DNA from: Nematostella vectensis
Taxonomy: Eukaryota; Cnidaria; Anthozoa; Actiniaria; Edwardsiidae
DNA length: 64,000 nucleotides
NCBI RefSeq assembly: GCF_932526225.1
Contig: NC_064041.1
Span: 7,399,042 to 7,463,041 of the forward strand
Direction of reading: 5' to 3'
Shown in pieces: positions 35,993 to 46,089 of the stretch. Positions within the stretch are counted from its first letter, which is position 1; every line of letters starts with the position of its first letter. The notes under the pieces are model-generated. The model did not search any database and had not been told where the DNA came from. It saw only the letters and a program-made list of their open reading frames with translations. Both the position numbers and the translations under genes were made by a program.

Positions 35993-37661
35993 TTAAGATT
36001 TGTTGGCCATCGAGAATGTAAAATAATTCATGGCTCTGTTTGTTTTAAGGTGGGGCAAGGCAAAGGGCCGTTTTTTCCTAAGGTTATGGCTTGAAACGTT
36101 TGATGGAGGCAGCAAGCTCTTTAGTTTATGATTCGGATCGGAAACTATTTCGTCGAAGAGCTTGCTGCAAATTAGGCCGTGGTGCACTTCTAATGGTGTT
36201 ATGCCCAACAAATCACAAGCACCATCGTAGCTCGTACGGGGCAAAATTATAGAGAGCGCCCTTTTCTCGATACGTACGAGCTCATTTTTTAGGTACTGCG
36301 GCAGGGCGTTATGAAAAACCGGCACCGAATAGTCGACGGCCGAACGAATGCAAGCTTTATAAAATAAAGATAAGTCTGAGGGAGGTAGCCGAGCCCTTTT
36401 TAGTTGGATTAAAAAGTATAGCTTTTTGCTAGATTTCTTGACTACCTCGTTCACATGAGCGTTCCACGACAAGTTATCGCTTATTGTGAGCCCTAATAAT
36501 TTCGTGCTTTTAACGACCTCAAGCTCCTTTCCCTCGATGGTAATGGCATCGAAAGGTCGAGGCGAGCGCGCAAACGAAATTCTCATCTCTTTGCATTTAT
36601 CGGGATTAGGGACTACTCTATTGTCGTGGGACCACTCAATGATGTCGTTGACCAACCCCTGAGCGCTGCTTAATTCCCCTTTCAATACCACTTCGGAGAC
36701 CGTGGTGTCGTCTACGTACTTCCATAAGTGTGGGGAATTACATTCTAGATCATTGATAAATAAAACAAAAAAAACACGGGCCTAGCTTTGTACCTTGCGG
36801 TACCCCGGAGGGGACTGGACCCCACTCGGAGTAGCAGCACTTGGCTAGCTTAATTCGTTGGAACCTATTGGAAAGAAAATCAATGATCCAGTTAACAACG
36901 CTACGGGGAATGGCCAACCTACTCAGCTTATCTACGAGAATACTATGATCAATAAAATCAAAGGCTTTGCGATAGTCAAACAACAAAGTTCTTACTGTTG
37001 CTCCATTCCCGTCAGTCCCGAGAGCCCAAGCATGCAGCATGCTTATAAGCGCCATGGTGGTAGAAGACTTTGGGATCGCCCCGTATTGGTCTTGGCCAAT
37101 CACCTCAAGGACCGCTGGCTTGACAAAGTCAGTGACAACGAATTCCTCTGCCACCTTAGACACGCACGGTGTTAGTGAAATAGGTCTTAGGTCTTTTTTG
37201 AGATCCAACACAGGTTTCGTTTTTGGAAGAGGTGGGACATCAGCCATTTTCCAGATGGGTGGCAGTCGCTGATCTTTAAAGGATGCGTTCAGGATTTGTG
37301 TAATCGGTTGGGCCATGATATCGGAAAACTCTTTCAGAAGCCAGCTCGGCACATTGTCGGGGCCCGAGGCCTTTCGTGGGTGGAGTTTAGATAACACCTT
37401 TTGCACGCGATCCTCGGTAACACTAAGGAACACGGGCTCATCCTCCAGGGGAAAGCGCTCGAGCGGCTCGTTCAACCGGTAAACCTCCAAAGGCTCTAAA
37501 AAGGCTGAGTTGATTCTGTTTGCCTGATCTTGCATAGGGAGTTCGGAAAAATTATCCATGTTTATTTGAGTAGTCAAGTCCCCATTTGTTACTTTGGCGC
37601 CACAGAGCCGCTTAACCTCATCCCACCATTTCTTTGGGTTTTCGCCCTTCAGTTGTTTCAC
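35993..37661 (-). pseudogene. Retrotransposon reverse transcriptase, frameshifted
   Basis: Two frames form one reverse transcriptase. The upper (36750-37661) has KKWWDEVKRLCG, HPRKASGPDNVPSWLLK, DLRPISLTPCVSKVAEEF, LLFDYRKAFDFIDH and PSGVPQGTKLGP. The lower (ending 35993) has the catalytic YVDDTTVSE (just above 36691), KLLGLTISDNLSWNAHV and YKACIRSAVDYSVPVFH. The break lies in a T run near 36775, consistent with one extra base. Its order is the usual non-LTR palm and thumb. Confidence 0.88.
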
Positions 37662-37841
37662 CTTCGAATCTTAAAACCGGCTTCTGCAGACCTTCCTCTC
37701 CCTATTCACCATGTTCCTGAAGAACTTGAATCGAACTGACTCGCGGCCGTGATTTTTAAAGGCCTCTTGTCTCTTGAGTATGATGGATTTGAGACCTGGC
37801 GTCATCCATGGTGCGTCGGCTGCACAAATGTGGTACTCTTT

Positions 37842-38660
37842 CTAGGGCATTATGATGTCAAGCCCAGTACTCACCACTTCAATAAATGTATTCCACATTT
37901 GATCGCAGTCCGATAGAGGGGCGAATAACAAGGACCAATCAATGCTGATCAGATATCTTCCGAGTGCGGCCTTGGAACTGGTGCGCAGGTCCCGCTTTAT
38001 GATAGTTTTCTTGCGGTTGTTGTTTTGTTTCTTGTCTATTGCAGCAGCTAGCACCGTGTTGTGGTCCGACAGACCAAAAGGTGGAAAGGCCTGTGGCGCG
38101 GCGTAATGATCGTGCATGTTAGTAAGAATCAAATGCAAAGTTGCATCTTTCTGCGTTGGCACCTTAACAATTTGCTTCAGGCGAAAGTGTCTTAGCAGGC
38201 CGCTTACGTCCAGACGGTTGAAATCGCCAGTAAGCAGTATGCCAGAGTTGGGGAACTTTGACTCCACGAGCGCGAGGGACTGGAACAGATGCTCCCGCAG
38301 TGACTGGTCGTCTGCGCTTGGTGGGTGATATATTGCAGCGGCAATAATACAGTGGAAACCTCGAGGAAGGCGATTAGGTCTTAAATGAAGCCACAAACTC
38401 TCGTGATCTTCACAGCAGTTCAGCTCTTTTAGATGTTGGAATCTACAGCCATCTTTGATATACGCGCACACTCCACCATGCATCTGTTCCACCCGATCAC
38501 GGCGTACCACACTAAAGTCAGGAATATTAATGACTCCGTCGGACACGCTTTCTTTTAACCAAGTTTCGGTAATAAAAACAAGGTCGGCTTCTTTGCGCAA
38601 AACGAATTCTTTTACTTCATCGATTTTTGGAGCAAGTGACATAACGTTAGAGACAATCAC
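37842..38660 (-). pseudogene. Retrotransposon endonuclease domain
   Basis: APE-type endonuclease part of ORF2. Motifs in order: NVMSLAPKIDEVKEF, DLVFITETWL (catalytic Glu), AAIYHPPSADD, ILLTGDFNRLDV (Asp and Asn) and FGLSDHNTVLA (SDH). It runs in frame through the TAG near 37841 into the next segment. The 5' start is missing, since the frame stays open upstream of this Met toward the C-rich junction. Confidence 0.88.
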
Positions 38661-38734
38661 ATTTGGAACTTTGGCGCGTAAATGTCTCCGAGTAGGTCCG
38701 GTTTCGGTTTCTCCAATGTTGTTTTTGTCGCTGG

Positions 38735-39175
38735 GCCATCCCCCTCACTCCAACCTCACCCCACATCCCCCTCACCTCCACCCATCCCCCTCACTCCCAC
38801 CCCATCCCCCTAACCTCCACCCATCCCCCTCACTCCCACCCCATCCCTCTCACCTCCACCCATCCCCCTCACTCCCACCCCATCCTCCTCACCTCCACCC
38901 CATCCCCCCTATCCCTCACCCCCACCCCATCCCCCTCACCCCCAACCCCCTTACTCCCATCCCCCTCACCCCCACCCCATCCCCCTCACTCCCACCCCAT
39001 CCCTCTCACCTCCACCCCATCCCTCTCACTCCCACCCCATCCATCTCACTCCCATCCCCCTCACCTCCACTCCATCCCCTTCACCCCTATCCCTCACCTC
39101 CACCCCATCCCCCTCACCTCCACCCATCCCCCTTACTCCCACCCCATCACCCCCACCCCATCCCCCTAATAATTT
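38735..39175. repeat. C-rich minisatellite (CCCATCCCCCTCACCTCCAC family)
   Basis: Imperfect tandem array of CCC(C)ATCCC and CTCAC(C/T)(T/C)CCAC units of about 22-25 bp. The minus strand is G-rich and could form G-quadruplexes. The proline-rich plus-strand frame across it is not a gene. Confidence 0.9.
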
Positions 39176-39239
39176 TGTCAACGATATGCGATGATTTATG
39201 TTAGCTACCTGGCATAAATTGTCTTCACATGTGTATGTT

Positions 39240-39860
39240 TTTTTTTCGGTATGTGCGTAATTTGCATTTTTGTCCCGGGCGTCTTTTGTCGTCGTTGTTA
39301 ATTTCGCTTTGCCACATTTGGAATTCGATGTCTTTAAGTCGTCGTTTGATTAGTTCCGGTATATTATTCGGGCTTGGCTGCGCGAAGGCTCCGCCCAGAG
39401 GTGGCCCAGTCCAATTTCTGCAAGGAGATTTTCAACTTTTTGGCACCAGGAGATTTTGTATGCTTTTCCTACCATGTCCATAAGCAGCGCTTTGTATGAA
39501 TTTTTTTCTGATCTCCGGAGGTGAGCTTCGATAGGAAATTCAAACTTCTTGATTTTGCGTTGACCCTTAAGGGGAATCTACCTAATTCGGCTCTGGAAGC
39601 GTTATTGCTACAAAATTTATTAACTCCCAAAAGCCACTTACAGAATTTGATATGGACCACCCCGACCGTGTCTCTGTTTATTGGGCTCAATCCCCCAGAC
39701 TTCACTTCCATACAAAAAAATCGGCAGAATGAGAGAGTCGAAAAGGCGTAGTAGCAAAAAGTTTTCCCTGAAATGCTCCCCCATTTCTTTGCGTAATTTG
39801 TTTAATAAGGGCAACTTTTCTATGTTCCTGTTTAGCTAAAGAGAAATTCCCATGAGTTTT
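39240..39860 (-). mobile_element. Second non-LTR fragment, C-terminal RT region
   Basis: On the minus strand, pieces read LPLLNKLRKEMGEHFRENFL, RLFDSLILPIFLYGSEVWGI, then after a frameshift HIKFCKWLLGVNKFCSNN and ELGRFPLRV. This order is typical of the region after the reverse transcriptase in cnidarian and fish non-LTR elements. Frames differ, so it is inactive, and it is distinct from the element beside it. Confidence 0.7.
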
Positions 39861-40106
39861 TAATTGCAAGCACAGGCATCTGTTGAATTTTCATTAGCAA
39901 TCAATGAGTCTAGAATTTAAAACGGTAGTTAAGGTAATTCCCTTGAAATAGTTCTACAACCCATAATTTTTTAAAACTTGGCATAAACAATATTGAAGTT
40001 AAGGGCTTTCAAAAAATGTAATAAAAAATGGGGGTACCGACCTCGTTTTCACAACAGAGGGGCGTAGAGTTGACGCTTAAACGACACGAATCTGCTTGTG
40101 GATACA

Positions 40107-40697
40107 CTATTTTTCTAGGGTAATTTTAGGATCCATCAAAGGATTTTTGCGCGGAGGGAGAAGGTCAAAACACTTGCCTAATTTTAACAGGGGGGGGGGG
40201 GGGGGTAGAGGGTCAGCTGGTAAAACCCCAACCCTCTCCCCACTAGCAATTAGTTCTCGTCCGTATTGCGAAGAAATCAGAGCCTCCGGGTGGACAAACA
40301 GAAATTCGTAACCTCCATTTTCAAGTTTGCTTTTCTCACAATCACGAAACTCGTCACCTACTTCGCTTGTTTCGGATCGCCGAAGCTGAGTTGCCCTTTC
40401 GGACGGCAGGCGTAATATTTGATCTTTGATCAGCGAGGATAACGGAGAAATAATTACTACAACAGGAGGGTTTCCACTGACATTGCGAAGGAGTCTTTGC
40501 TTGTGAAGAAGTGCCGGCAGAAGGTGAAATACCAGCGATTTCCCATGTCCCGTTGGAAGTACGGCAAGAACGTCCTTGTTTAAATACAAACTTTCCAGGC
40601 AAACAACTTGTTTCGGTCTTAAAACAACATCCCAGTACGAGCTTTCTTGTATAGAAGAATCTAAACTTGTCATGAACGCAAGAAAACTTGACGCCAT
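40107..40697 (-). pseudogene. RecQ-like helicase N-terminal fragment
   Basis: Recognisable up to about residue 150 (above about 40250): RPKQVVCLESLYLNKDVLAV (Q-motif-like), LPTGHGKSLVFHLLPALL (Walker A) and VVVIISPLSSLIKDQI (motif Ia). It then reads YEFLFVHPEALISSQYGREL and loses similarity just before a G run at 40190-40205. The DEAH box and everything after it are absent, so this is a 3'-truncated copy. RecQ-like genes of this kind are multicopy in cnidarian genomes, which suggests mobile or duplicated origin rather than the cellular BLM gene. Confidence 0.7.
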
Positions 40698-40919
40698 TTT
40701 GATTGAAAACGCGCGAAAACCCTGAGAGACAAAGTACGCTCGGTGTCTAGCCCCCCTAGAAATATATATATTTTTTTTGGATTAGTTGTCACGTGACCAG
40801 CCCTCTCCAGGGTCTCTCCTCTCTTTCCCCAAGGGGGATATGAGGGGAAGACCCTGGGAACGAGGATGCCCTCTCGTCCCGCTATCAGCCATTGGTACAC
40901 CCTCCCCACCAAGAGGTAG

Positions 40920-41015
40920 CTGTCGGTCCCCGAGCGGACACAAACGAGAACGCGAATAAACAGAAACGCGGCACGGATAAGTGAACTGATGGAAACAAAC
41001 AGGAAGAAAGCTCTG
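40920..41015. repeat. Dispersed repeat, copy 1
   Basis: Shares AACGAGAACGCGAA, CACGGATAAGTGAACTGAT and AGGAAGAAAGC-like sequence with 41880-41975, same orientation. The two copies flank the small secreted-peptide coding exons. Confidence 0.8.
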
Positions 41016-41194
41016 CTAGCAGGGTATAGTTTTTTTTTTATTTTTGCTAGAGAAGCAGATTTTAATATTGCACTTTTATATGTGAAATTGGTTTTACATA
41101 AACTCATACATAGCTACGTTTTATGAGAATATATAATGGACGGATATATATCAGGTGATAACAGTTGCATGAACATCAACAAAAAAAGACGATC

Positions 41195-41678
41195 CTAACG
41201 ACCAGAACGACGACGACGATTACTAGATCTCCTAACAAGAAACGGGTAAACAAGCATTAAGTTAACTTCAGCATGTGAATCCAACAAGCCCCCCACCCCT
41301 CCCCCCTACCTTGCCCCATTCTACCTTCGGCCCGGCAATTTAGGCGATAGGATACTAAGGCTAAGTTCAAACGTCGTATTATGCATGAGTCGTATTCAAC
41401 GCAAATACAAGCAAATGGTAGTCCCGGTAGTAGAGTTATAAGTTTACTTACAGATACGGACTGTTTTGAATGTCGTCATCAAGGGCAATAGGGTCATGAT
41501 CTTTATCTTCATCTCTGGCCGTGGGTTCTTCGGGTTCGGCTTCGTCAACAAACCCTTCTTTATCATCATCTTCTATTTCTCTGACCTCATATTTGATATT
41601 GTCGATATCACAAGGCTCGGCCCACGCAATGGCCGTTATAGCCGGCACGATGAGAAGAACAAGCGAAAGTTTCCTCAT
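41195..41678 (-). CDS. Small secreted acidic peptide precursor, 87 residues
   Basis: I do not recognise the family. Coding exons 41452-41678 and 41195-41231 join in phase (227 + 37 nt). Residues 1-20 are a clear signal peptide (MRKLSLVLLIVPAITAIAWA), with cleavage likely before EPCDID. The middle is very acidic (Asp and Glu rich, one Cys). The second exon adds only RSSNRRRRSGR and the stop, giving a strongly basic tail with a polybasic processing site and a terminal Gly-Arg like an amidation signal. A 5' UTR exon (42606 to about 42660) joins at 41685, and no ATG precedes the start codon. TATA box at 42685-42691. The acidic region and basic tail suggest a processed peptide or a charge-paired secreted protein; function unknown. 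Confidence 0.65.
41350..41430. repeat. MITE end fragment (GGCTAAGTTCAAACGTC type)
   Basis: GGCTAAGTTCAAACGTCGTA, TGAGTCGTATTCAACGCAAAT and so on, matching 60361-60425. It resembles the Harbinger-type ends at 8441. It lies in the second intron of the secreted-peptide gene. Confidence 0.55.
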
Positions 41679-41879
41679 CCTTCACCTAAACAGAAAAGAA
41701 ATAGGGTATTAAGAGCAGGCCCAGGGGGGTAGGGGAGCGCAACCCGCTTCGACCGTCCCCGCCCTCGGTTTCTTGCACAACGCGCCCTGTTTCTTTCGCT
41801 TATCGCACGGTTTATTTCGCTTATATTATCAGTGGCAGACTTGGGGTAAGTCGTACCGTCATTGCGTTTGCGTGCGAGT

Positions 41880-41975
41880 ACATGTCTCCTGCGGACAAGA
41901 AACAAACGAGAACGCGAAAAAGAACATAAAGACGCGACACGGATAAGTGAACTGATAGAAAACAAGAAGAAAGCG
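41880..41975. repeat. Dispersed repeat, copy 2
   Basis: Second copy of the repeat at 40920-41015. It lies in the first intron of the small secreted-peptide gene. Confidence 0.8.
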
Positions 41976-42263
41976 TCACAATGTGTGCCGAAAATTCATA
42001 AGCAATATCAAACAGGGGAGCGTCTTATACCCCCTAGTGTCAAGCAGACTTATATCCTCCAACTCGCCATACTCCCTAAGATCTAAGCGCTCACATAGTG
42101 TGGTTCCGGGTCGCACGGACCGTTTTTCCAAATTCGTCTCAGCGCAATATGCTGGGGATTTAATGTTATTATGAATTATGTATGGTGTAATGTATTTTGT
42201 AGTTAGCTGACCCTACCGGTAATTCAGTTGTAAAAGAACTGCAAACGGTTGAAATAAACGAGC

Positions 42264-42285
42264 ATTATTATTATTATTATTACAG
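42264..42285. repeat. ATT microsatellite
   Basis: Short ATT run after GGTTGAAATAAACGAGC, a configuration common at the 3' end of non-LTR elements. Confidence 0.7.
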
Positions 42286-42605
42286 GAGGGTAAGTCAGTG
42301 AAGCAAAACGAAACTTTATCAAAACCTACAAATATCAGGCAAAACACAAAGCAATAATATAAGTCTATGGTATTTTTCGTAAATGAAACTTTTTTAGTTG
42401 AAACACATTTAGGACCTTCCACTGATGAAATGAAAAAATAGAACCGTATATAGTGATAATAGATTTTTGATATCCTAGATGCGACCTCTTGAAGACGCTC
42501 GGAAGAGCCCCATTTCTATCGCGATAGCGCTGTATTTAGGCTGGGACTTTCAAAAAACAAGAACTTGTTGCAATAGAGAAACTTATCGGCCAGCGCCAAT
42601 CTCAC

Positions 42606-42660
42606 CTGTGATCCTAAAACTAGAGCTTGCTTTGATTGTTCGCTGCCTTGCAAAGGTCGG
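42606..42660 (-). other. 5' UTR exon of the small secreted-peptide gene
   Basis: Minus-strand GGATCACAG before GTGAGA gives a strong donor at 42606/42605. The next acceptor (TTCTGTTTAG) is at 41686-41687, just before the coding exon. The exon start is placed about 25-30 bases past the TATA box and is approximate. Confidence 0.5.
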
Positions 42661-42684
42661 AATAAGGCCTTCTTGAGGGCGGAC

Positions 42685-42691
42685 TTTTATA
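42685..42691 (-). promoter_or_regulatory. TATA box of the small secreted-peptide gene
   Basis: Minus strand reads GTGTATAAAAGTCC. Position and spacing fit the inferred 5' UTR exon. Confidence 0.6.
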
Positions 42692-42699
42692 CACAATTG

Positions 42700-43930
42700 T
42701 ACTCCAGATCTAAATAAGCCAATCATATCTCGTGCCTATTATTGCTCAATCACCAATTACATTAGCCAATCGCATTCTCCCTCTAAAGAAAGGACATTCC
42801 GCGTTGGATAGCTTATGGATAAAGGCCGAATAAAATACTTTCTTGCTTTATACCACAAGAGATGTGTGTTAAAACGAATGATAATGAAAAGGGGTAATGG
42901 TGCAGATTCCAACGTTAATACGCATAACCTGTCTTTGTTTATGTTCAAGGGTGATTGTTTCGCGTTCCACGTTGACATCAAAAGCTCAATTCATCGAATC
43001 CTAAACACACAGTTACATGCACCCTTCTTATTCAAAGATTTCTATCAGTTTACAACTGTTTTTCATAAAAATCGCCTCTAATATCCACGTCATTATTATA
43101 ATGAAGTATAAAATAAAAAGACTACGACAAATGCACTATTAGATTTCCAGATACATGACCCGATACAATCAATTTCTCCGAACAATTTAAAAATTTAAAT
43201 TATTTTAGGGATTCAGCAGTTTCAACACTGATACTCATTAGTTTTGAGCGAGGATAAAAATGAATCTCTCAAAAAACCTCCCTCCAGCCCATTCTCACGT
43301 AGGGAACTATTCGATGCGATCCATGTTCCTTCCGAAAAGCCCCTGGTGTTGACCAAACGCCACCAGAATTCATTCGTAGATTGTTATTTTGAATTCTCTT
43401 GCGAACAATTCGCTGTATTTTTTAAAAAAACAAGAACAGAAAGTGGGTGATCGACATCCTTTAACTAGACTGGCCGAGGTGTGCGCTATCCTCTTATCTC
43501 GTAAACCTGCCCGATAATCATCCTCTTACTAAGCTAGCCAGTTCTTAAGGGCGCAGCTAAAAACTGCTTAGGAAAGACAAGCCTTATTTGTTGATTTTAT
43601 TTATTGTGATGGGCTGGGGAGCCTCTTAATCCTTTGTAGTCCGGCTTTACTGGGGGAGGGGAGGCCGGGGAAAGGGGAGGACAGCCCCCTTTGTTGTGTT
43701 AGTGTAATACGTTCTAAAATCCAGAATCGCAAGTTGTGTTCATGATATTAGCCTTAAGTATTAATCGTTATTGATCATTTGTTTAATTCTCTTCTAATAA
43801 TTCATTGGGGATTTTATTTTTAAATACTCTGGAATTAAAAATAATTCCGTAAGAACATTTTTAGCCCTGTATAATTTAACTTGTAATCAGAAACTGTAGA
43901 GAACATGACACAACAACTATGTACAATATA
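42700..43930. other. Intergenic, nothing recognised
   Basis: AT-rich sequence with short chance frames on both strands. No motif, splice pattern or long repeat is apparent apart from a G-rich stretch near 43650-43690. Confidence 0.4.
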
Positions 43931-43934
43931 TATA

Positions 43935-44766
43935 TCAATCATTTATTGTTTTGCCGGATATAGCAAAGCCATATCGCGCAGGGGGTAGCCGAAGCCGCGC
44001 CCGGCGCGATGTGGCCCGTCCAAACCGCCAGACAACAAGGAGTTCATAAGAAAAGGGAAATAATAGAAGAGGGATAATAGGTAGATTGTGGTAATTATAA
44101 GGGGAGGATATAATGTTCGAAGCAATAAGTTTAGCCACAGTCAGGCGGCGTTCCAACGGCTGAGCAATATATAGCAAAACCGCATCAGAAGACCAGTCCC
44201 CAGTCCCCTTTGAGGCTGATCAGTTCAACGGGAGTGCTACATTTTAACGCGTAGGATGCGCCACCGCGACGCAGGGAGTGTGCAGAGTACATGGAAACGT
44301 TCAAGCCGGTGGCAGTAAGGGCCCTTCGTAATTTCGAACTAAGTGATTCATGATTAATTGGTGCACTAGCGCCCTTGGAAGACTGTAGGAATACAGGCGA
44401 GGATGGTGGGGCCGGATAGCAACGTAAGTGGCGCTCATAGGCCTGGACTGGGCACAGTGGATGGCCCGCTGTGAGACGAACAACAGGAATCAGTACACGG
44501 CGCTGTTTAAACTGGATGGTTTTGGACCAACGCACACAAATAACCATTCCCCACGCGCGAATAGAAATGTCTGACCGTGACAAATTGCCCGAGGGATCAT
44601 ACGATTTTGTAGACTTTGGAACGAGGTTTGATTTACGGAAAAAGGTGTAAAATCCGACAAGGATAGCAGCCAAGAAACCGGAATCCGCATCGTCAGACAG
44701 AAGGGGGTGAATGCGATGGAGTATATCCGGTGTAATCGGCAATTCCTGATCACGTGCGTCGCCCAA
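43935..44766 (-). pseudogene. Tyrosine recombinase of the DIRS-like element
   Basis: Frame 44185-44766 carries PITPDILHRIHPLLS, ILVGFYTFFRKSNLVP, CVRWSKTIQF, HPLCPVQAYERHL and the catalytic box YSAHSLRRGGASYAL (HxxR), then VELISLKGDW. Another frame then continues with VLLYIAQPLERRL, containing the expected catalytic Tyr region. A frameshift therefore lies near 44180. Confidence 0.8.
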
Positions 44767-45041
44767 AATGCGACGCGGGCCACGAGTAATAAGTTAAATG
44801 GCGAAGAGTTTTTGAAAGGTTACGGGGTAACCAAAATGTCGATGAAGGATATTGATTGCAGACAAATAGTTAGTAATAGTAGAATATTTGCAGTAAGTAG
44901 ACAGATGAATAAGAAACCTGACAATCGTTCGGTGTTGAGCGGGAATGGGAACCAATCCGTATGCTGAACAAAATCGTAGGTAGACACGCCACTGAGATCG
45001 TCGTGTGCCTAACGTAGAGGCCGCATATGCGGCGGCGGAGA

Positions 45042-46082
45042 CTAATTTGGCTCGCTCGTCGAGTTGGGACAGGTATCCTGGAAAGGAAGCGAAGAGACGC
45101 CATTAGAATCATAAAGTAAACGGCTTAGTCTGTCCGCAGAACAGTTAATGTGACCAGGCAAATGTCGAGAAAATAAGTGAAAGTTGTAGCGCACACTTAG
45201 CCAGAATAGTTCACGAAGCCAAGACATGGCGGATGGGTGTTTGCATGTCCCCTTATTTACGAATGCCATGGCCTGAGCGGCAATGAGGACTGGGAACAAT
45301 TCTAAATAGTTTAATATTTGAGCGTAGCGCAGGGTCAATTGCGTGACCAGCAGAGCACAAGTTGTGAGGGTGTAGCGACTGGTAATGTGTAACAAGAGAA
45401 TTAGGAGTCCATGCTCCTGCAAACCAGTCATCGGAACAAACCGCGCCAAACCCAAGAAGGGATGCGTCAGTTTGAAAGTATATAGGCGTGCTAAAGTCTA
45501 GCATCATAGAGCGACCATTAAATGTGACAAGAAATTCCTGCCACCAGGATATGTTAGCGCGACAGCGACAGCGATGAGAAGAACTTCTAAGCTTCTTAAC
45601 ACTATCAATAACGCGCCGATAAAATCGTTGAGAGCGTGGCCATGTGGGCGACTGCAATCGGTGATAGGGCGAAATTTTCCGGAGTCCTTCTTCGGGACAC
45701 GACCAATAGAATGAATACACTTGGGCTTTTCGGTAACACGCGAGATTCGCCCAAGCGCAATAGTTTTTTTTGCAAATATTTCGTCCATTTCGTGTTTGAA
45801 TTCCGTGCACGTAGCACTAGAGTAATTTTTATTGTCATAACCATCAATACGTGAAGCGACAGAATCGGAGGTTAATTTAAATTCATAGCGTAGACCATCC
45901 AAAATAAACGATTTATCAAAATCGGTCGATAGTTCTTTTTCCCAAGCGTGGAAATGTAATGGGCATTCCTCTAGCGGGGTAGACATAGTTAAAGAAGATA
46001 AATTCACAAGCGGTGCAGAATGAGTAGAATACGTAGATAAAGGAGATAAAGCCACAAGCGGGACAGAATGGATAGAGGTCAT
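45042..46082 (-). pseudogene. Reverse transcriptase/RNase H remnant, palm deleted
   Basis: The start of the reverse transcriptase is clear (CIHSIGRVPKKDSGKFRPIT, then DCSRPHGHALNDFI). The sequence then passes directly to MMLDFSTPIYFQTDASLLGF (RNase H first Asp) and, in another frame, HLPGHINCSADRLSRL. The fingers-palm region with the catalytic Asp pair is missing, so part of the gene was deleted before or after insertion. Confidence 0.75.
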
Positions 46083-46089
46083 TCACTTC

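Larger units (their letters stand above)
35800..38735 (-). mobile_element. CR1-like non-LTR retrotransposon, 5' truncated, inactive
   Basis: Minus-strand element with an APE endonuclease, a reverse transcriptase and a short 3' UTR ending in AATAAACTATCTATC near 35800. Its 5' end breaks into a C-rich array at about 38735. Two in-frame nonsense codons (near 37841 and 37669) and one frameshift in a T run (near 36775) make it inactive, but the reading is otherwise well preserved, so the insertion is fairly recent. Confidence 0.9.

Noticed and set aside
38455..39204. 249-codon Pro/His-rich plus-strand frame
   Set aside because: Runs through the C-rich satellite and the antisense of the retrotransposon endonuclease.
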